From Hymenobacter caeli (GTDB lineage: Bacteria; Bacteroidota; Bacteroidia; Cytophagales; Hymenobacteraceae): a stretch of DNA of 64,000 nt. The number at the start of each line of letters is the position of its first letter. Within the stretch, counting starts at the first letter, position 1. Below, piece by piece: positions 41,364-49,612 of the stretch. The stretch lies in assembly GCF_013294115.1 (NCBI RefSeq), contig NZ_JABSNP010000011.1, positions 99,613-163,612 of the forward strand, read 5' to 3'. The notes beneath the pieces are model-generated. The model had not been told where the DNA came from, did not search any database, and saw only the letters and a list, made by a program, of their open reading frames with translations. The translations under genes and the position numbers were made by a program.

Positions 41364-42500
41364 TTGAACCAGCCGCTTGCCCCGATACGCCTGCTCGATT
41401 TGGCCGCCGAGCACGCGGCCCTGCAACCCGCGCTGGACGATGCCGTGCGCGAAACGCTGGCGGAGGCCGCGTTTATCCAGGGCCCGGCGGTGGGGCAGTT
41501 CGCCGCCGAGCTGGGGGCCTATCTTGGCGGGGCCCGGGTGGTGCCCTGCGCCAACGGCACCGACGCCCTCACGCTGGCCCTGCTGAGCCTGGACTTGCCG
41601 GCCGGGGCCGAGGTCATCGTGCCGGCCTTCACCTACGTGGCCACCCTGGAGGCCGCCGCCCTGCTGGGCCTGCGCCCCGTGCTGGCCGACGTGCGCCCCG
41701 ACACCTTCAACCTCGACCCGGTGGCCGTGGCAGCGGCCCTCACGCCGCGCACCGGGGCCATCATCGCCGTGCACTTGTTTGGGCAATGCGCCGACTTGGC
41801 GGCACTGGGGGCCCTGGCCGACCGCCGCGGCGTGGCCCTGATTGAAGACAACGCCCAGGCCCTGGGGGCCACCTATCGGCTGGCTGATGGTGCCACGGCC
41901 TACGCCGGCACGGTGGGCACGGTGGGCACCACATCCTTTTTTCCGTCGAAAAACCTGGGGGCCCTGGGCGACGGCGGGGCCCTGCTCACCCGCGACCCGG
42001 CCCGCGCTGCGCTGCTCCAGCAGCTGGCCAACCACGGCCAAAGCGCGAAATACTGCCACCAGCGCATCGGCCTCAACTCGCGCCTCGACACCCTGCAAGC
42101 CGCCCTGCTGCGCGTGAAACTGCGCCAGCTGCCCGCCAATACCGCCGCCCGCCAGGCCGTGGCCGCCCGCTACGACGGGGCCCTGGCCGCCGTGCCCGGC
42201 CTGGCCGTCCCGGCCCGCGACCCGCGCAGCAGCCACGTCTTTCACCAGTACACCGTTACGCTGGCCACCCCGGCGCACCGCGACGCCCTGCGGGCCCACC
42301 TGCACCAGCACGGCGTGCCCACGATGGTGTACTACCCGCTGCCCGTGCACCAGCAGCCGGCCTATGCTTATTTGGGCTACCGGGCGGGGCAGTTTCCCGT
42401 GGCCGAGCGGCTGTGCGAAACGGTGCTTTCGCTGCCGATGCACCCGCTGCTGACGGTAGAGCAGGCGGAATACATTGGGGCGGCGGTAAAACGGTTTTAG
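41364..42500 (+). CDS. DegT/DnrJ/EryC1/StrS-family sugar aminotransferase
   Basis: 378 residues from TTG 41364 (MNQPLAPIRLLDLAAEHAAL). PLP-dependent enzyme that aminates a keto nucleotide-sugar. Motifs: AFIQGPAVGQFAAELGAYLG, CANGTDALTLAL, ALIEDNAQALGATY with the PLP aspartate, the Schiff-base lysine in SFFPSKNLGALGDGG, and RLDTLQAALLRVKL. The closest functional class is the 3-keto hexose group (WlbE, QdtB, FdtB). The following Gfo/Idh gene could make its 3-keto substrate. Confidence 0.9.
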   Translation: MNQPLAPIRLLDLAAEHAALQPALDDAVRETLAEAAFIQGPAVGQFAAELGAYLGGARVVPCANGTDALTLALLSLDLPAGAEVIVPAFTYVATLEAAALLGLRPVLADVRPDTFNLDPVAVAAALTPRTGAIIAVHLFGQCADLAALGALADRRGVALIEDNAQALGATYRLADGATAYAGTVGTVGTTSFFPSKNLGALGDGGALLTRDPARAALLQQLANHGQSAKYCHQRIGLNSRLDTLQAALLRVKLRQLPANTAARQAVAARYDGALAAVPGLAVPARDPRSSHVFHQYTVTLATPAHRDALRAHLHQHGVPTMVYYPLPVHQQPAYAYLGYRAGQFPVAERLCETVLSLPMHPLLTVEQAEYIGAAVKRF

Positions 42501-42508
42501 TGATTTTG

Positions 42509-42580
42509 CGCACAGAGTTCACGGAGTTTCACAGAGGTTGGCCCCAATAACACGCTACGAAACTCCGTGAACTCTGTGCG
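42509..42580. repeat. CACAGAGTTCACGGAG inverted repeat
   Basis: Perfect 22-base arms CGCACAGAGTTCACGGAGTT(TC) at 42509-42530 and its complement at 42559-42580, loop 28 bases; between the aminotransferase stop and the Gfo/Idh ATG, both of which are on the plus strand. Confidence 0.8.
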
Positions 42581-42596
42581 AAATTTTTGAACGCAG

Positions 42597-43628
42597 ATGA
42601 CTGACCAGGATAATTTTCCGCCCGTTCGCTTTGCCATTTGCGGCGTGGGCCACATCGGCCGCCGCCACGCCGCGCTGGTGGCCCAGCGGCCCGGGGCCCG
42701 GCTGGTGGCCCTGATTGACGAGCGGGACGAGCTGCGGGCGGGCCTGGCGGCCGAGTTTCCCGGTGTGCCGTTCTTTCGTTCGCTCGAAGAATACCTCGCC
42801 CAGGGCCCCGCGGCCGACGTGCTCACCGTGGCCACGCCCAACGGCTGGCACGCCCGGCAGGCAGTGGCCGGCCTGCGCCACGGCCTGCACGTGGTGGTGG
42901 AAAAACCCCTGGCCCTGACCGTGGCCGACGCCCGCGCCATCGTGGAAACGGCGCAGCAAACCGGCCGCCTGGTGTTCGGGGTGATGCAAAACCGCTACTC
43001 GCCGCCCGCCGCCTGGCTCAAGCAGCTCGTGGACGCGGGCCGGCTGGGCGACATCTACTTGGTGCAAATGAGCTGCTTCTGGAACCGCGACGCCCGCTAC
43101 TACCAGCCCGGCGGCTGGCGCGGCACCCGGGCCCTCGACGGCGGCACGCTCTTCACCCAATTCAGCCACTTCGTCGATTTGCTGTACTGGGTGTTCGGCG
43201 ACGTGGCCAACCTCACGGCCCGCTTCCGCGACTTCAACCACCAGGGCATCACCGAGTTTGAAGACAGCGGCTTGGTCACGTTTGACCTGGTGCGCGGCGG
43301 CAGCGGCACGCTGGCCTACAGCACCGCCGTGTGGGACCGCAACCTCGAAAGCAGCCTCACCGTGGTGGCCCAGCGCGGCAGCCTGCGCATCGCCGGCCAG
43401 TACCTGGATAAAGTGGCCTACTGCCACGTGCAGGACTACGCCCTGCCCGCGCTGCCGCCCACCAACCCCGCCAACCACTACGGCCCCTACCAGGGCTCGG
43501 CCGCCAACCACGTGCAGGTGGTTGACAACGTGGTGGAAACGCTGCACCGCGGCGCGGCGGCCACCACAAACGCGGCGGAAGGCCTAAAAGTGGTGGAAAT
43601 AATCGAGCGGATTTACGCGCTGAAATAG
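42597..43628 (+). CDS. Gfo/Idh/MocA-family sugar dehydrogenase
   Basis: 343 residues. NAD(P)-binding FAICGVGHIGRRHAAL, the EKPLAL motif containing the conserved lysine (VVVEKPLALTVADA), and the C-terminal alpha/beta domain with the catalytic-type QFSHFVDLLYWVFGD. It resembles WlbA-type UDP-GlcNAcA 3-dehydrogenases, which pair with WlbE-like aminotransferases to build 2,3-diaminated sugars. That fits the gene before it. Acetyltransferase WlbB is not seen adjacent. Confidence 0.87.
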   Translation: MTDQDNFPPVRFAICGVGHIGRRHAALVAQRPGARLVALIDERDELRAGLAAEFPGVPFFRSLEEYLAQGPAADVLTVATPNGWHARQAVAGLRHGLHVVVEKPLALTVADARAIVETAQQTGRLVFGVMQNRYSPPAAWLKQLVDAGRLGDIYLVQMSCFWNRDARYYQPGGWRGTRALDGGTLFTQFSHFVDLLYWVFGDVANLTARFRDFNHQGITEFEDSGLVTFDLVRGGSGTLAYSTAVWDRNLESSLTVVAQRGSLRIAGQYLDKVAYCHVQDYALPALPPTNPANHYGPYQGSAANHVQVVDNVVETLHRGAAATTNAAEGLKVVEIIERIYALK

Positions 43629-43670
43629 TTTTGACGTACTTTTAATCGTTACGCTCACTTCCCAATTGCC

Positions 43671-43898
43671 ATGAAAGCCATCAACAGCGACCCGGAAATT
43701 CTTGGCGGTACCCTCGTCTTTAACGGTACGCGGGTACCCATTAAAAACCTGTTTGATTACTTGGAAACGGGGGAAACCATTGAGGAGTTTCTTGCTGATT
43801 TTCCTTCCGTTGCCCGGGACCAGGTGCTGGGGGTGCTGGCGTTTTCGCAGCAGATTCTCAGTGCTTCCACACAACTGCTGCATGAAAATCCCGCTTGA
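43671..43898 (+). CDS. DUF433 antitoxin
   Basis: 75 residues (NSDPEILGGTLVFNGTRVPI, LFDYLETGETIEEFLADFPS, VARDQVLGVLAF), a winged-helix VapB-like antitoxin family that pairs with DUF5615 PIN-like toxins. It overlaps the toxin gene by 17 bases. The frameshifted relative at 31785-32019 shares the same order of motifs (ILGGxxVFxGTRVP, LFDxLExG, FPxV). Confidence 0.88.
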   Translation: MKAINSDPEILGGTLVFNGTRVPIKNLFDYLETGETIEEFLADFPSVARDQVLGVLAFSQQILSASTQLLHENPA

Positions 43899-44205
43899 TG
43901 AATGCGTTACCCGCAAACTGAAAAGTCGTTTGTCGCAACACGAGGTTTTTACCGTGACGGAAAGGCAATGGAACGGTCTAAAAAATGGCAACCTGATGCG
44001 TGCCGCTATTGGAGAAGGGTTCGACGTGCTGTTGACAATCGACAAAAATCTGGCTTTTCAACAAAATATGAGTCAGTATTTTAACATTGTAGCCGTACTG
44101 AACGTTGAGAAAAGTAAGATTTCTTTTCTGGAAGATATATTACCGGCTTTCACCAGCCTGCTCCCCACGTTTGTAAAAGGCAATGCTTACCTGATTGAGA
44201 AGTAA
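43882..44205 (+). CDS. DUF5615 PIN-like toxin
   Basis: 107 residues from ATG 43882 (MKIPLDECVTRKLKSRLSQH). The first aspartate in PLDE, an FDVLLTIDKNLAFQQNM segment with acidic residues, and the rest follow the Mut7-C/PIN-like fold of DUF5615, predicted RNases. The second gene of the DUF433 operon; start overlaps the antitoxin end, ensuring coupled translation. Confidence 0.85.
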   Translation: MKIPLDECVTRKLKSRLSQHEVFTVTERQWNGLKNGNLMRAAIGEGFDVLLTIDKNLAFQQNMSQYFNIVAVLNVEKSKISFLEDILPAFTSLLPTFVKGNAYLIEK

Positions 44206-44310
44206 TCGCGGCTGCTTCTAAACAATTACAAAAGATGAATACAACGTGGCGCGGCAGTGTGTTGTCGGCAGAAATACGTTGATACAGGTAAGTTCCCGCC
44301 CGCTAGTCAA

Positions 44311-45801
44311 TTAATTTTGCCATCGGGTTACCCGGGCCCAACCCTTGGCCCACAGCGCGTTCACTTCCGGCGCGGCGCGGGTGAGCAGCAGGCCGGCCCC
44401 GTAGAACACCGTGAGCGCTCCGCCGCGCACCAGCAGCGCCCCCCAGAGGCCGGGCGGCACGGGCAGCAGCCACGTGGCCACCCCGGCCGCCGCCGCCACG
44501 GCCCCGATGGCCGGGATGCGCCGGTCGAACGGCTGCAGGCCGTAGGCGTACCACACGAACCAGGTGCGCAGCGAGTTGTAGCCCACCAGCGCCAGGCCGT
44601 TCGAGAGGGCCGCGCCGGCCAGGCCCAGGCGCGGGATGAGCAGCGCGTTCAGCCCGACGATGGCCAGGGCCAGGCCGGCGTTGAACACCAAATCGAAGCG
44701 GTAGCGGGGCGAGGTGACGACGATGATGCCGTTCACGCCGGTGATGCCGTCCACGAGCCGGCCCACGAGCAGCAGCAGCACAGCGGTGGTGCCGGCAGCG
44801 TAGGCCGGGCGGTGGATGAGGCCGTAGATGAAGTCCAGGTTCAGGGCCAGGCCCAGGCCCAGGTAGCAGCCCAGCACGGTGTTCAGGCGGGTGGTGAGGG
44901 TGTAAAAAGCGGCCATCTCGGCCATTTTCCCCTCTTTCCAATAGCCGGCGATGAGCGGAAACGCCGTTTTGTAGAGGGCCCGGAAGGGCAGCGTGAGGGC
45001 CGTGCTGATGTTGAAGGCAATGGCGTAGATGCCGGCCGCCGCCAGGCTGAGCTTGGCCCCCACCATCAGCGCGTCGATGGTGACCATGACGGTGCCCGAG
45101 AGGTTGCTGAGCAGCGTGAACCCACCGAAGGCCAGCAGCTCGCGCAGCGGGCGCACCCGCAGCACCGCCCGCGTGGGCCGCAGGTGCAGCTCGCCGATGG
45201 CCAGCAGGTAGGCCGCCAGCAGGGCTGCCACCAGCGCGTAGCCGCCCACGTAGGCCAGCACGAAGCCGTGGAACGACAGCACCCCGCGCCAGTACAGCAG
45301 CGCGGCCCCCACGATGTAGAGCCGCAGCAGGATTTCCTGCAAAAACGCGGAAAACGCGGTGTGGAACAGCGATTTCAGGTAGGCGTCTTGCAGCGAGAGC
45401 AGCAGCACGGCCAGCGTGAGCAGGATAACGGCCGGGTAGTTGGGGCCCAGCAGGCCGGCATCGGCAGCGTACTGCTTCAGCACCAGTCCCTTGCCGGCCC
45501 ATAGGAGCCCCGCCACCGCCACAAAGCCCAGCAGCGGCACGCCCAGCAGCAGGGGCAAAAAGCCCGAATGCCCGTTGGCGGGGTTGCGGAAGTAGGGGAA
45601 GTAGCGCAGCGCCGTGCTGGCAAACCCGAACGCCGCCAGCTGCGCCGCGATTGCGGCCAGCGACACCATCACCGAGGTAAGGCCCAGCTGCGTCGGCGTG
45701 AGCAAGCGCGTGAGTATTAGCGTGCTGCTAACGAACCCGATGCCCAGGCCGACGTAAGAAATCAGGGTGTTGCGGAGGCCCTGGCGTTGAACAATGCCCA
45801 A
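44311..45801 (-). CDS. Wzx-type polysaccharide flippase
   Basis: 496 residues, about 14 hydrophobic segments (LISYVGLGIGFVSSTLILTR at the start; FGGFTLLSNLSGTVMVTIDA in the middle), MOP-superfamily polysaccharide exporter. The frame is open to 45972 but that would run into the deacetylase gene; TTG 45801 (MGIVQRQGLRNTLISYVGLG) fits the membrane start. Last gene of the minus-strand pse cluster. It probably moves the lipid-linked, pseudaminate-containing unit across the inner membrane. Confidence 0.85.
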   Translation of the reverse strand: MGIVQRQGLRNTLISYVGLGIGFVSSTLILTRLLTPTQLGLTSVMVSLAAIAAQLAAFGFASTALRYFPYFRNPANGHSGFLPLLLGVPLLGFVAVAGLLWAGKGLVLKQYAADAGLLGPNYPAVILLTLAVLLLSLQDAYLKSLFHTAFSAFLQEILLRLYIVGAALLYWRGVLSFHGFVLAYVGGYALVAALLAAYLLAIGELHLRPTRAVLRVRPLRELLAFGGFTLLSNLSGTVMVTIDALMVGAKLSLAAAGIYAIAFNISTALTLPFRALYKTAFPLIAGYWKEGKMAEMAAFYTLTTRLNTVLGCYLGLGLALNLDFIYGLIHRPAYAAGTTAVLLLLVGRLVDGITGVNGIIVVTSPRYRFDLVFNAGLALAIVGLNALLIPRLGLAGAALSNGLALVGYNSLRTWFVWYAYGLQPFDRRIPAIGAVAAAAGVATWLLPVPPGLWGALLVRGGALTVFYGAGLLLTRAAPEVNALWAKGWARVTRWQN

Positions 45802-45833
45802 GTGGAGAGAAGATAAATAGAAACACCGGGGCC

Positions 45834-47207
45834 CTACGCCGCCGGAAACCGGGCCCAAATTTCGGCACCCGTCAGGAAAGCCGCCCCGCGGCCGCGCAGC
45901 CAGCCCATGATTTCGTGGAACTGCCGGGGCCCGTTGGCGACGTTGGCCGGGTCGAAGTTCTGGTTGTGCCACAGCACCGAGGCCACGCCGCCAAATTTTT
46001 CTACCTCGGCCAACATGGGCGTCAGCGCCGGCAAAATCTCAGCGGGCCCCAGCTGCAAGTAGCTGGGGTGGTGCAGGGTAGTATCCATTACGTTGAGTGG
46101 GATTTCGAGAAAACAATGGGCTTGCCCGTGCTGAAAATCAAAGGGAAAGAAAGGGTGGCAGTAGGAATTCCGAAAGCCGAAATGCTCGGCGAAACCTAGG
46201 GTTGAATCGTAGGAGTCGCCGGCCTGGTTTAAGATACTAGGGGTCAGACGCGACTCCCAGCGCAGGTAATGGAAGCGGTTGCCACACCATTCTGCATCAA
46301 GCACTATCTGCCGCTCGGCGTCAAAACGGGCGAAATTATCAGCCGTCCCGATGCTGGCGTGCAGGGCCATTTCGTGGCCTTGCTTCGCCAGATTGCCCAG
46401 CCGCTGCCATAGCCGGGGCGTGAGCCGGTAATCGGCGTTGGGGGTGCCATCGGCCCCGGGCCGGTGCTGGGGCAATACGAAAAACGTGGACCGGGCCCCG
46501 TGCTGCGCGGTGGCGGTGGCCACGGCTTCGAGGTTGTCCCAGGCGTCGGGCCGCGTCCAGTGCCGCCACAGCTGCCGGGCAAATGCCAGTGGCCGGCCCG
46601 CTCGCAGAGCCGCCTTGGCCGGGGCTTTCCAACCGCCGTGCAGGTTGTCCACGTCGTGGCTGATGAAGGCGGCGAACGGGGCCCCGGGAGCCCAGGGGCG
46701 CGGGCGCAGCGGCTGCCCGGTGGCGTGCTCCACGGCCGTCTTCAGCACGTCGAAATAATAATTGACCACCGGCAGCGCCACGAAGCCGTACCGCGCCTGC
46801 ACGCTGGCCGCGTAGGGAAACCGCCCGTGCCGGTCGCGCGCATCCGAGAAAAATTCCTGCCAGCCGCTGAGCAAATAGAAAGCGGCCGACACCACATCGG
46901 CGCTGATTTCGGCCCGGCCCGGCGTCAGCGTCAGCAGGGGCTGGGCCCCGGCATCGAAGAAAAACGGCACCCGCTGGCCGCGCCACTCGCGCCAGTAAGG
47001 GGCGGGCGGGTACGGCTGATTCTGGGTGAAAAAATCTGCGCTGCCGGGCGCCACTGTGACGGGTAGCTGGTTGCCGGCGTAACCAATCAGATGACCCGGC
47101 ACCCCGGCGTAGGCCAGGCCGAAATGCCGCAGCACGTAAGCCAGCCGCGTCTCGTCCGAAACGGGCGCGGTGGGCGGCAGGGCAGGGGCAGCGGCGGGGG
47201 CGGGCAT
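45834..47207 (-). CDS. Polysaccharide deacetylase-like protein (NodB type)
   Basis: 457 residues from ATG 47207. The N-terminal half (~1-185) is a separate domain (LAYVLRHFGLAYAGVPGHLI, AAFYLLSGWQEFFSDARDRH). The NodB-like part begins at AAFISHDVDNLHGGWKA, with the metal HDVD, and continues with STFFVLPQHRPG and GHEMALHASIGTADNFARFD. It may deacetylate a sugar of the glycan. A TACCTTCG box (47220-47213) sits five bases before the ATG, inside the operon. Confidence 0.82.
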   Translation of the reverse strand: MPAPAAAPALPPTAPVSDETRLAYVLRHFGLAYAGVPGHLIGYAGNQLPVTVAPGSADFFTQNQPYPPAPYWREWRGQRVPFFFDAGAQPLLTLTPGRAEISADVVSAAFYLLSGWQEFFSDARDRHGRFPYAASVQARYGFVALPVVNYYFDVLKTAVEHATGQPLRPRPWAPGAPFAAFISHDVDNLHGGWKAPAKAALRAGRPLAFARQLWRHWTRPDAWDNLEAVATATAQHGARSTFFVLPQHRPGADGTPNADYRLTPRLWQRLGNLAKQGHEMALHASIGTADNFARFDAERQIVLDAEWCGNRFHYLRWESRLTPSILNQAGDSYDSTLGFAEHFGFRNSYCHPFFPFDFQHGQAHCFLEIPLNVMDTTLHHPSYLQLGPAEILPALTPMLAEVEKFGGVASVLWHNQNFDPANVANGPRQFHEIMGWLRGRGAAFLTGAEIWARFPAA

Positions 47208-47212
47208 GGGCG

Positions 47213-47220
47213 CGAAGGTA
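47213..47220 (-). promoter_or_regulatory. -7-like box TACCTTCG before the deacetylase
   Basis: One mismatch to TAnnTTTG, five bases upstream of ATG 47207. It favours that start over the ATG at 47231 and suggests a leaderless internal transcript. Confidence 0.45.
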
Positions 47221-47234
47221 GGGCGGGCCACCCC

Positions 47235-48536
47235 TCAGGCCAGGGCCCCCAGCCACTCGCCCAGCACGCGGGCGGCCAGGCGCTGGCTGTGGCCTTCGTC
47301 GGGGGTGCCGAGGGCGGCGTTGTAGTACGCGGCGCGGCGGTACAGGTCGGCGGGCTTGTGCCGGGCCAGGGCCCCCAGCAGGGCCCCCAGGGCCGATAAA
47401 TCGGCCGCCCGGGGCACCAGGCCGTGGGCCACGTAGCCGTAGTAGTCGTCGCTGAGCGGGTTGGTGCCGAAGCGGTAGTACACGCTGGCCACGTTCAGCA
47501 GGGTGGCTTCGAGGTGGGTGGAGGTGTCGGCGGCCACCAGCGCGTCCTGGGTTTCGAGGAACTCGAACACGTTTTGCTGCCGGGCGTCCGACCACCGCAG
47601 CTGGGGCAGCTGGCGGCGCAGGGGGCCGAAGTCGCGGGCGTCGCTGGGGTGGGGGCGCAGCGTCAGGGCCAGGGCGGGCAGCGCGGCGGCGAGGTAGGCC
47701 AGCGCCTCGGCCAGGGCCGGCAGCGGGTCGTGGATGTTGCAGGCCAGGCCCACGCGGTGCACCTGGGGAGCCGTGTTGCGGCGGGCCAGGTAGGCGTCGA
47801 ACTTGGGCATGCCCACCAGCGCCACCGCGCCGCGCACGGGGCCGCACTGCCGGTACTTGTCCAGCGCGTCCTGCCCTTCGAGCAGGCTCAAATCGAAGCC
47901 CAGGGGCGGAAAATAGGTGCTCACGCTGGCGTGCTGCACGTAAGCCGTGGGGACGCCCTCGGCCCGGCAGGCCAGCAGCAGCGAGCGGGTGTCGTCGTTG
48001 TGGTCGTTGGCAAAAACCACCGCCCGGGGCCGGTGGCGGCGCAGGGCCCGGCGGTACACTTCGTAGTAGCCGATGGCGTAAAAAATCAGGTCGAAAAACC
48101 GCCAGGCCTTGCGGCCCTCCAGCCGGACGAGGCCCCGGAGCACCAGCGGGTACTGCCAGTAGTACAGCAGCTTGCGGCGCAGCGAGAGCCGGTGGACGGC
48201 CGCATTGTGGCGGCCAACCTGCTTGCCCTGCCCGGCCACGAGCACGGCATCGGGCCGGGCCTGCGCGATGAAGCGCAGCGAGTCGTAGTTGTTGGGGCTC
48301 ACCACGTACAGCCAGACCTTGCCGCCCAGGGCCCCGGGGTCGCGCACGGGCTGCACTACGTGGCCCACGAGCCGCAGCAGGACGTAGGCCAGCACCCGCG
48401 CCAGCCGGCGCAGCGGGTTGGCCGGCGAGATGGTGGCCAGCACGGCCGGCGGGAAGTTGGCGAAGAGCGGCGTGAAGCGCAGCTGCAACACGTCGCGCAG
48501 GCGGGCCACCCGGCCCGGGGGCGGGGCCGGCGTCAC
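47235..48536 (-). CDS. Putative glycosyltransferase of the pse cluster
   Basis: 433 residues starting at GTG 48536, overlapping the pseI stop by four bases (GTGA). N-terminal hydrophobic helix (RVLAYVLLRLVGHVV); the body has VWLYVVSPNNYDSLRFIAQA, VVFANDHNDDTRSLLLACRA, PTAYVQHASVSTYFPPLGF and LALTLRPHPSDARDFG. This resembles GT-B type proteins such as capsular or CDP-glycerol-like transferases (HPxE-like late motif). Function in transferring pseudaminic acid or another sugar is inferred from location. Confidence 0.6.
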   Translation of the reverse strand: MTPAPPPGRVARLRDVLQLRFTPLFANFPPAVLATISPANPLRRLARVLAYVLLRLVGHVVQPVRDPGALGGKVWLYVVSPNNYDSLRFIAQARPDAVLVAGQGKQVGRHNAAVHRLSLRRKLLYYWQYPLVLRGLVRLEGRKAWRFFDLIFYAIGYYEVYRRALRRHRPRAVVFANDHNDDTRSLLLACRAEGVPTAYVQHASVSTYFPPLGFDLSLLEGQDALDKYRQCGPVRGAVALVGMPKFDAYLARRNTAPQVHRVGLACNIHDPLPALAEALAYLAAALPALALTLRPHPSDARDFGPLRRQLPQLRWSDARQQNVFEFLETQDALVAADTSTHLEATLLNVASVYYRFGTNPLSDDYYGYVAHGLVPRAADLSALGALLGALARHKPADLYRRAAYYNAALGTPDEGHSQRLAARVLGEWLGALA

Positions 48537-49567
48537 AGCGCTGCCCAGGTGAGGGGGGTGCCGGCGGCCAGGGCCTGCCGGGCCGGCTTGCCCAGCACCT
48601 GCTCGTAGTAGCGCGGCGGCAGGCCGTCGCCGGGGCGCACCACGCGCAGGTTTTCTTTGGTGAACACCTCCCCCGCGGCCACGTCGCGGGCCACGTACAG
48701 CGAGCGTTTGTAGAGCCGGCTCGGCTCCTCGGCCCGCTGGATGCCGTACTGGATGTGCCCCAGGGCCTGCCAGGCGCGGCGGGTTTCGGTTACCAGGCTG
48801 GCCACTTCTTCGGGCTCCAGCGAAAAGGCCGCGTCCACGCCGCCGTCGGCGCGGCGCAGGGTCACGTGCTTTTCAATCACGCAGGCCCCCAGGGCCACGG
48901 CGGCCACGGCGGCCCCCACGCCGGCCGTGTGGTCGGAAAGGCCTACTAAGCAGTCGGGAAACAGCTGCTGAAAATGGGGCAGGGTGCGCAGGTTGGTGTT
49001 TTCCGGCGAGGCCGGGTAGGTGCTGGTGCACTTGAGCAGCACCAGCTCGCGGCAGCCGGCCCCGCGCAGCACGGCCACCGCCTCGGCCACCTCGGCCAGG
49101 GTGCTGGCCCCGGTGCTCATGATGACGGGCTTGCCGGTGGCGGCCACGCGGCGCAGCAGGGGCCAGTCGGTGTTTTCGAAAGAAGCAATCTTGTAGGCCG
49201 GCACGTCCAGCGTCTCCAGAAAGTCCACCGCCGACTCGTCAAACGGCGAGCTGAAGGCCAGCATCCCGTGCTGCCGGGCCCGCTCAAACAGCGGCCGGTG
49301 CCACTCCCAGGGCGTGTGGGCCTGCTGGTACAGCTCGTGCAGCTCCCGCCCAAACCACAGCGAATTAGGGTCGCTGATGCGGTGGGCCCCGGGCAGCGTC
49401 ATCGTATCGGCGGTGTAGGTTTGGAGCTTGATGGCGTGGGCCCCGGCGGCGGCCACCGCATCGACGATGGCCAGGCCGCGGGCCAGGTCCTGGTTGTGGT
49501 TGCCGGAAAGCTCGGCGATGATGAGCGGCGGCTGGTCGGGGCCGAGGCGGTGGGAACCGATGTGCAT
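48533..49567 (-). CDS. pseI: Pseudaminic acid synthase PseI
   Basis: 344 residues from ATG 49567 (MHIGSHRLGPDQPPLIIAEL). NeuB-family enzyme condensing 2,4-diacetamido-2,4,6-trideoxy-L-altrose with PEP. The family motifs are clear: IAELSGNHNQDLARGLAIVD, AIKLQTYTADTMTL, YKIASFENTDWPLL and LVGLSDHTAG, with the C-terminal SAF (antifreeze-like) domain (RSLYVARDVAAGEVFTKENL). The LSGNHN form and neighbouring pse genes favour PseI over NeuB or LegI. 45 bases after pseG-H. Confidence 0.92.
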   Translation of the reverse strand: MHIGSHRLGPDQPPLIIAELSGNHNQDLARGLAIVDAVAAAGAHAIKLQTYTADTMTLPGAHRISDPNSLWFGRELHELYQQAHTPWEWHRPLFERARQHGMLAFSSPFDESAVDFLETLDVPAYKIASFENTDWPLLRRVAATGKPVIMSTGASTLAEVAEAVAVLRGAGCRELVLLKCTSTYPASPENTNLRTLPHFQQLFPDCLVGLSDHTAGVGAAVAAVALGACVIEKHVTLRRADGGVDAAFSLEPEEVASLVTETRRAWQALGHIQYGIQRAEEPSRLYKRSLYVARDVAAGEVFTKENLRVVRPGDGLPPRYYEQVLGKPARQALAAGTPLTWAAL

Positions 49568-49612
49568 GAAGGCAAGGAGTGCCGCCAAAGCAGCCGGCAA
49601 ACGCGTCGGCTT

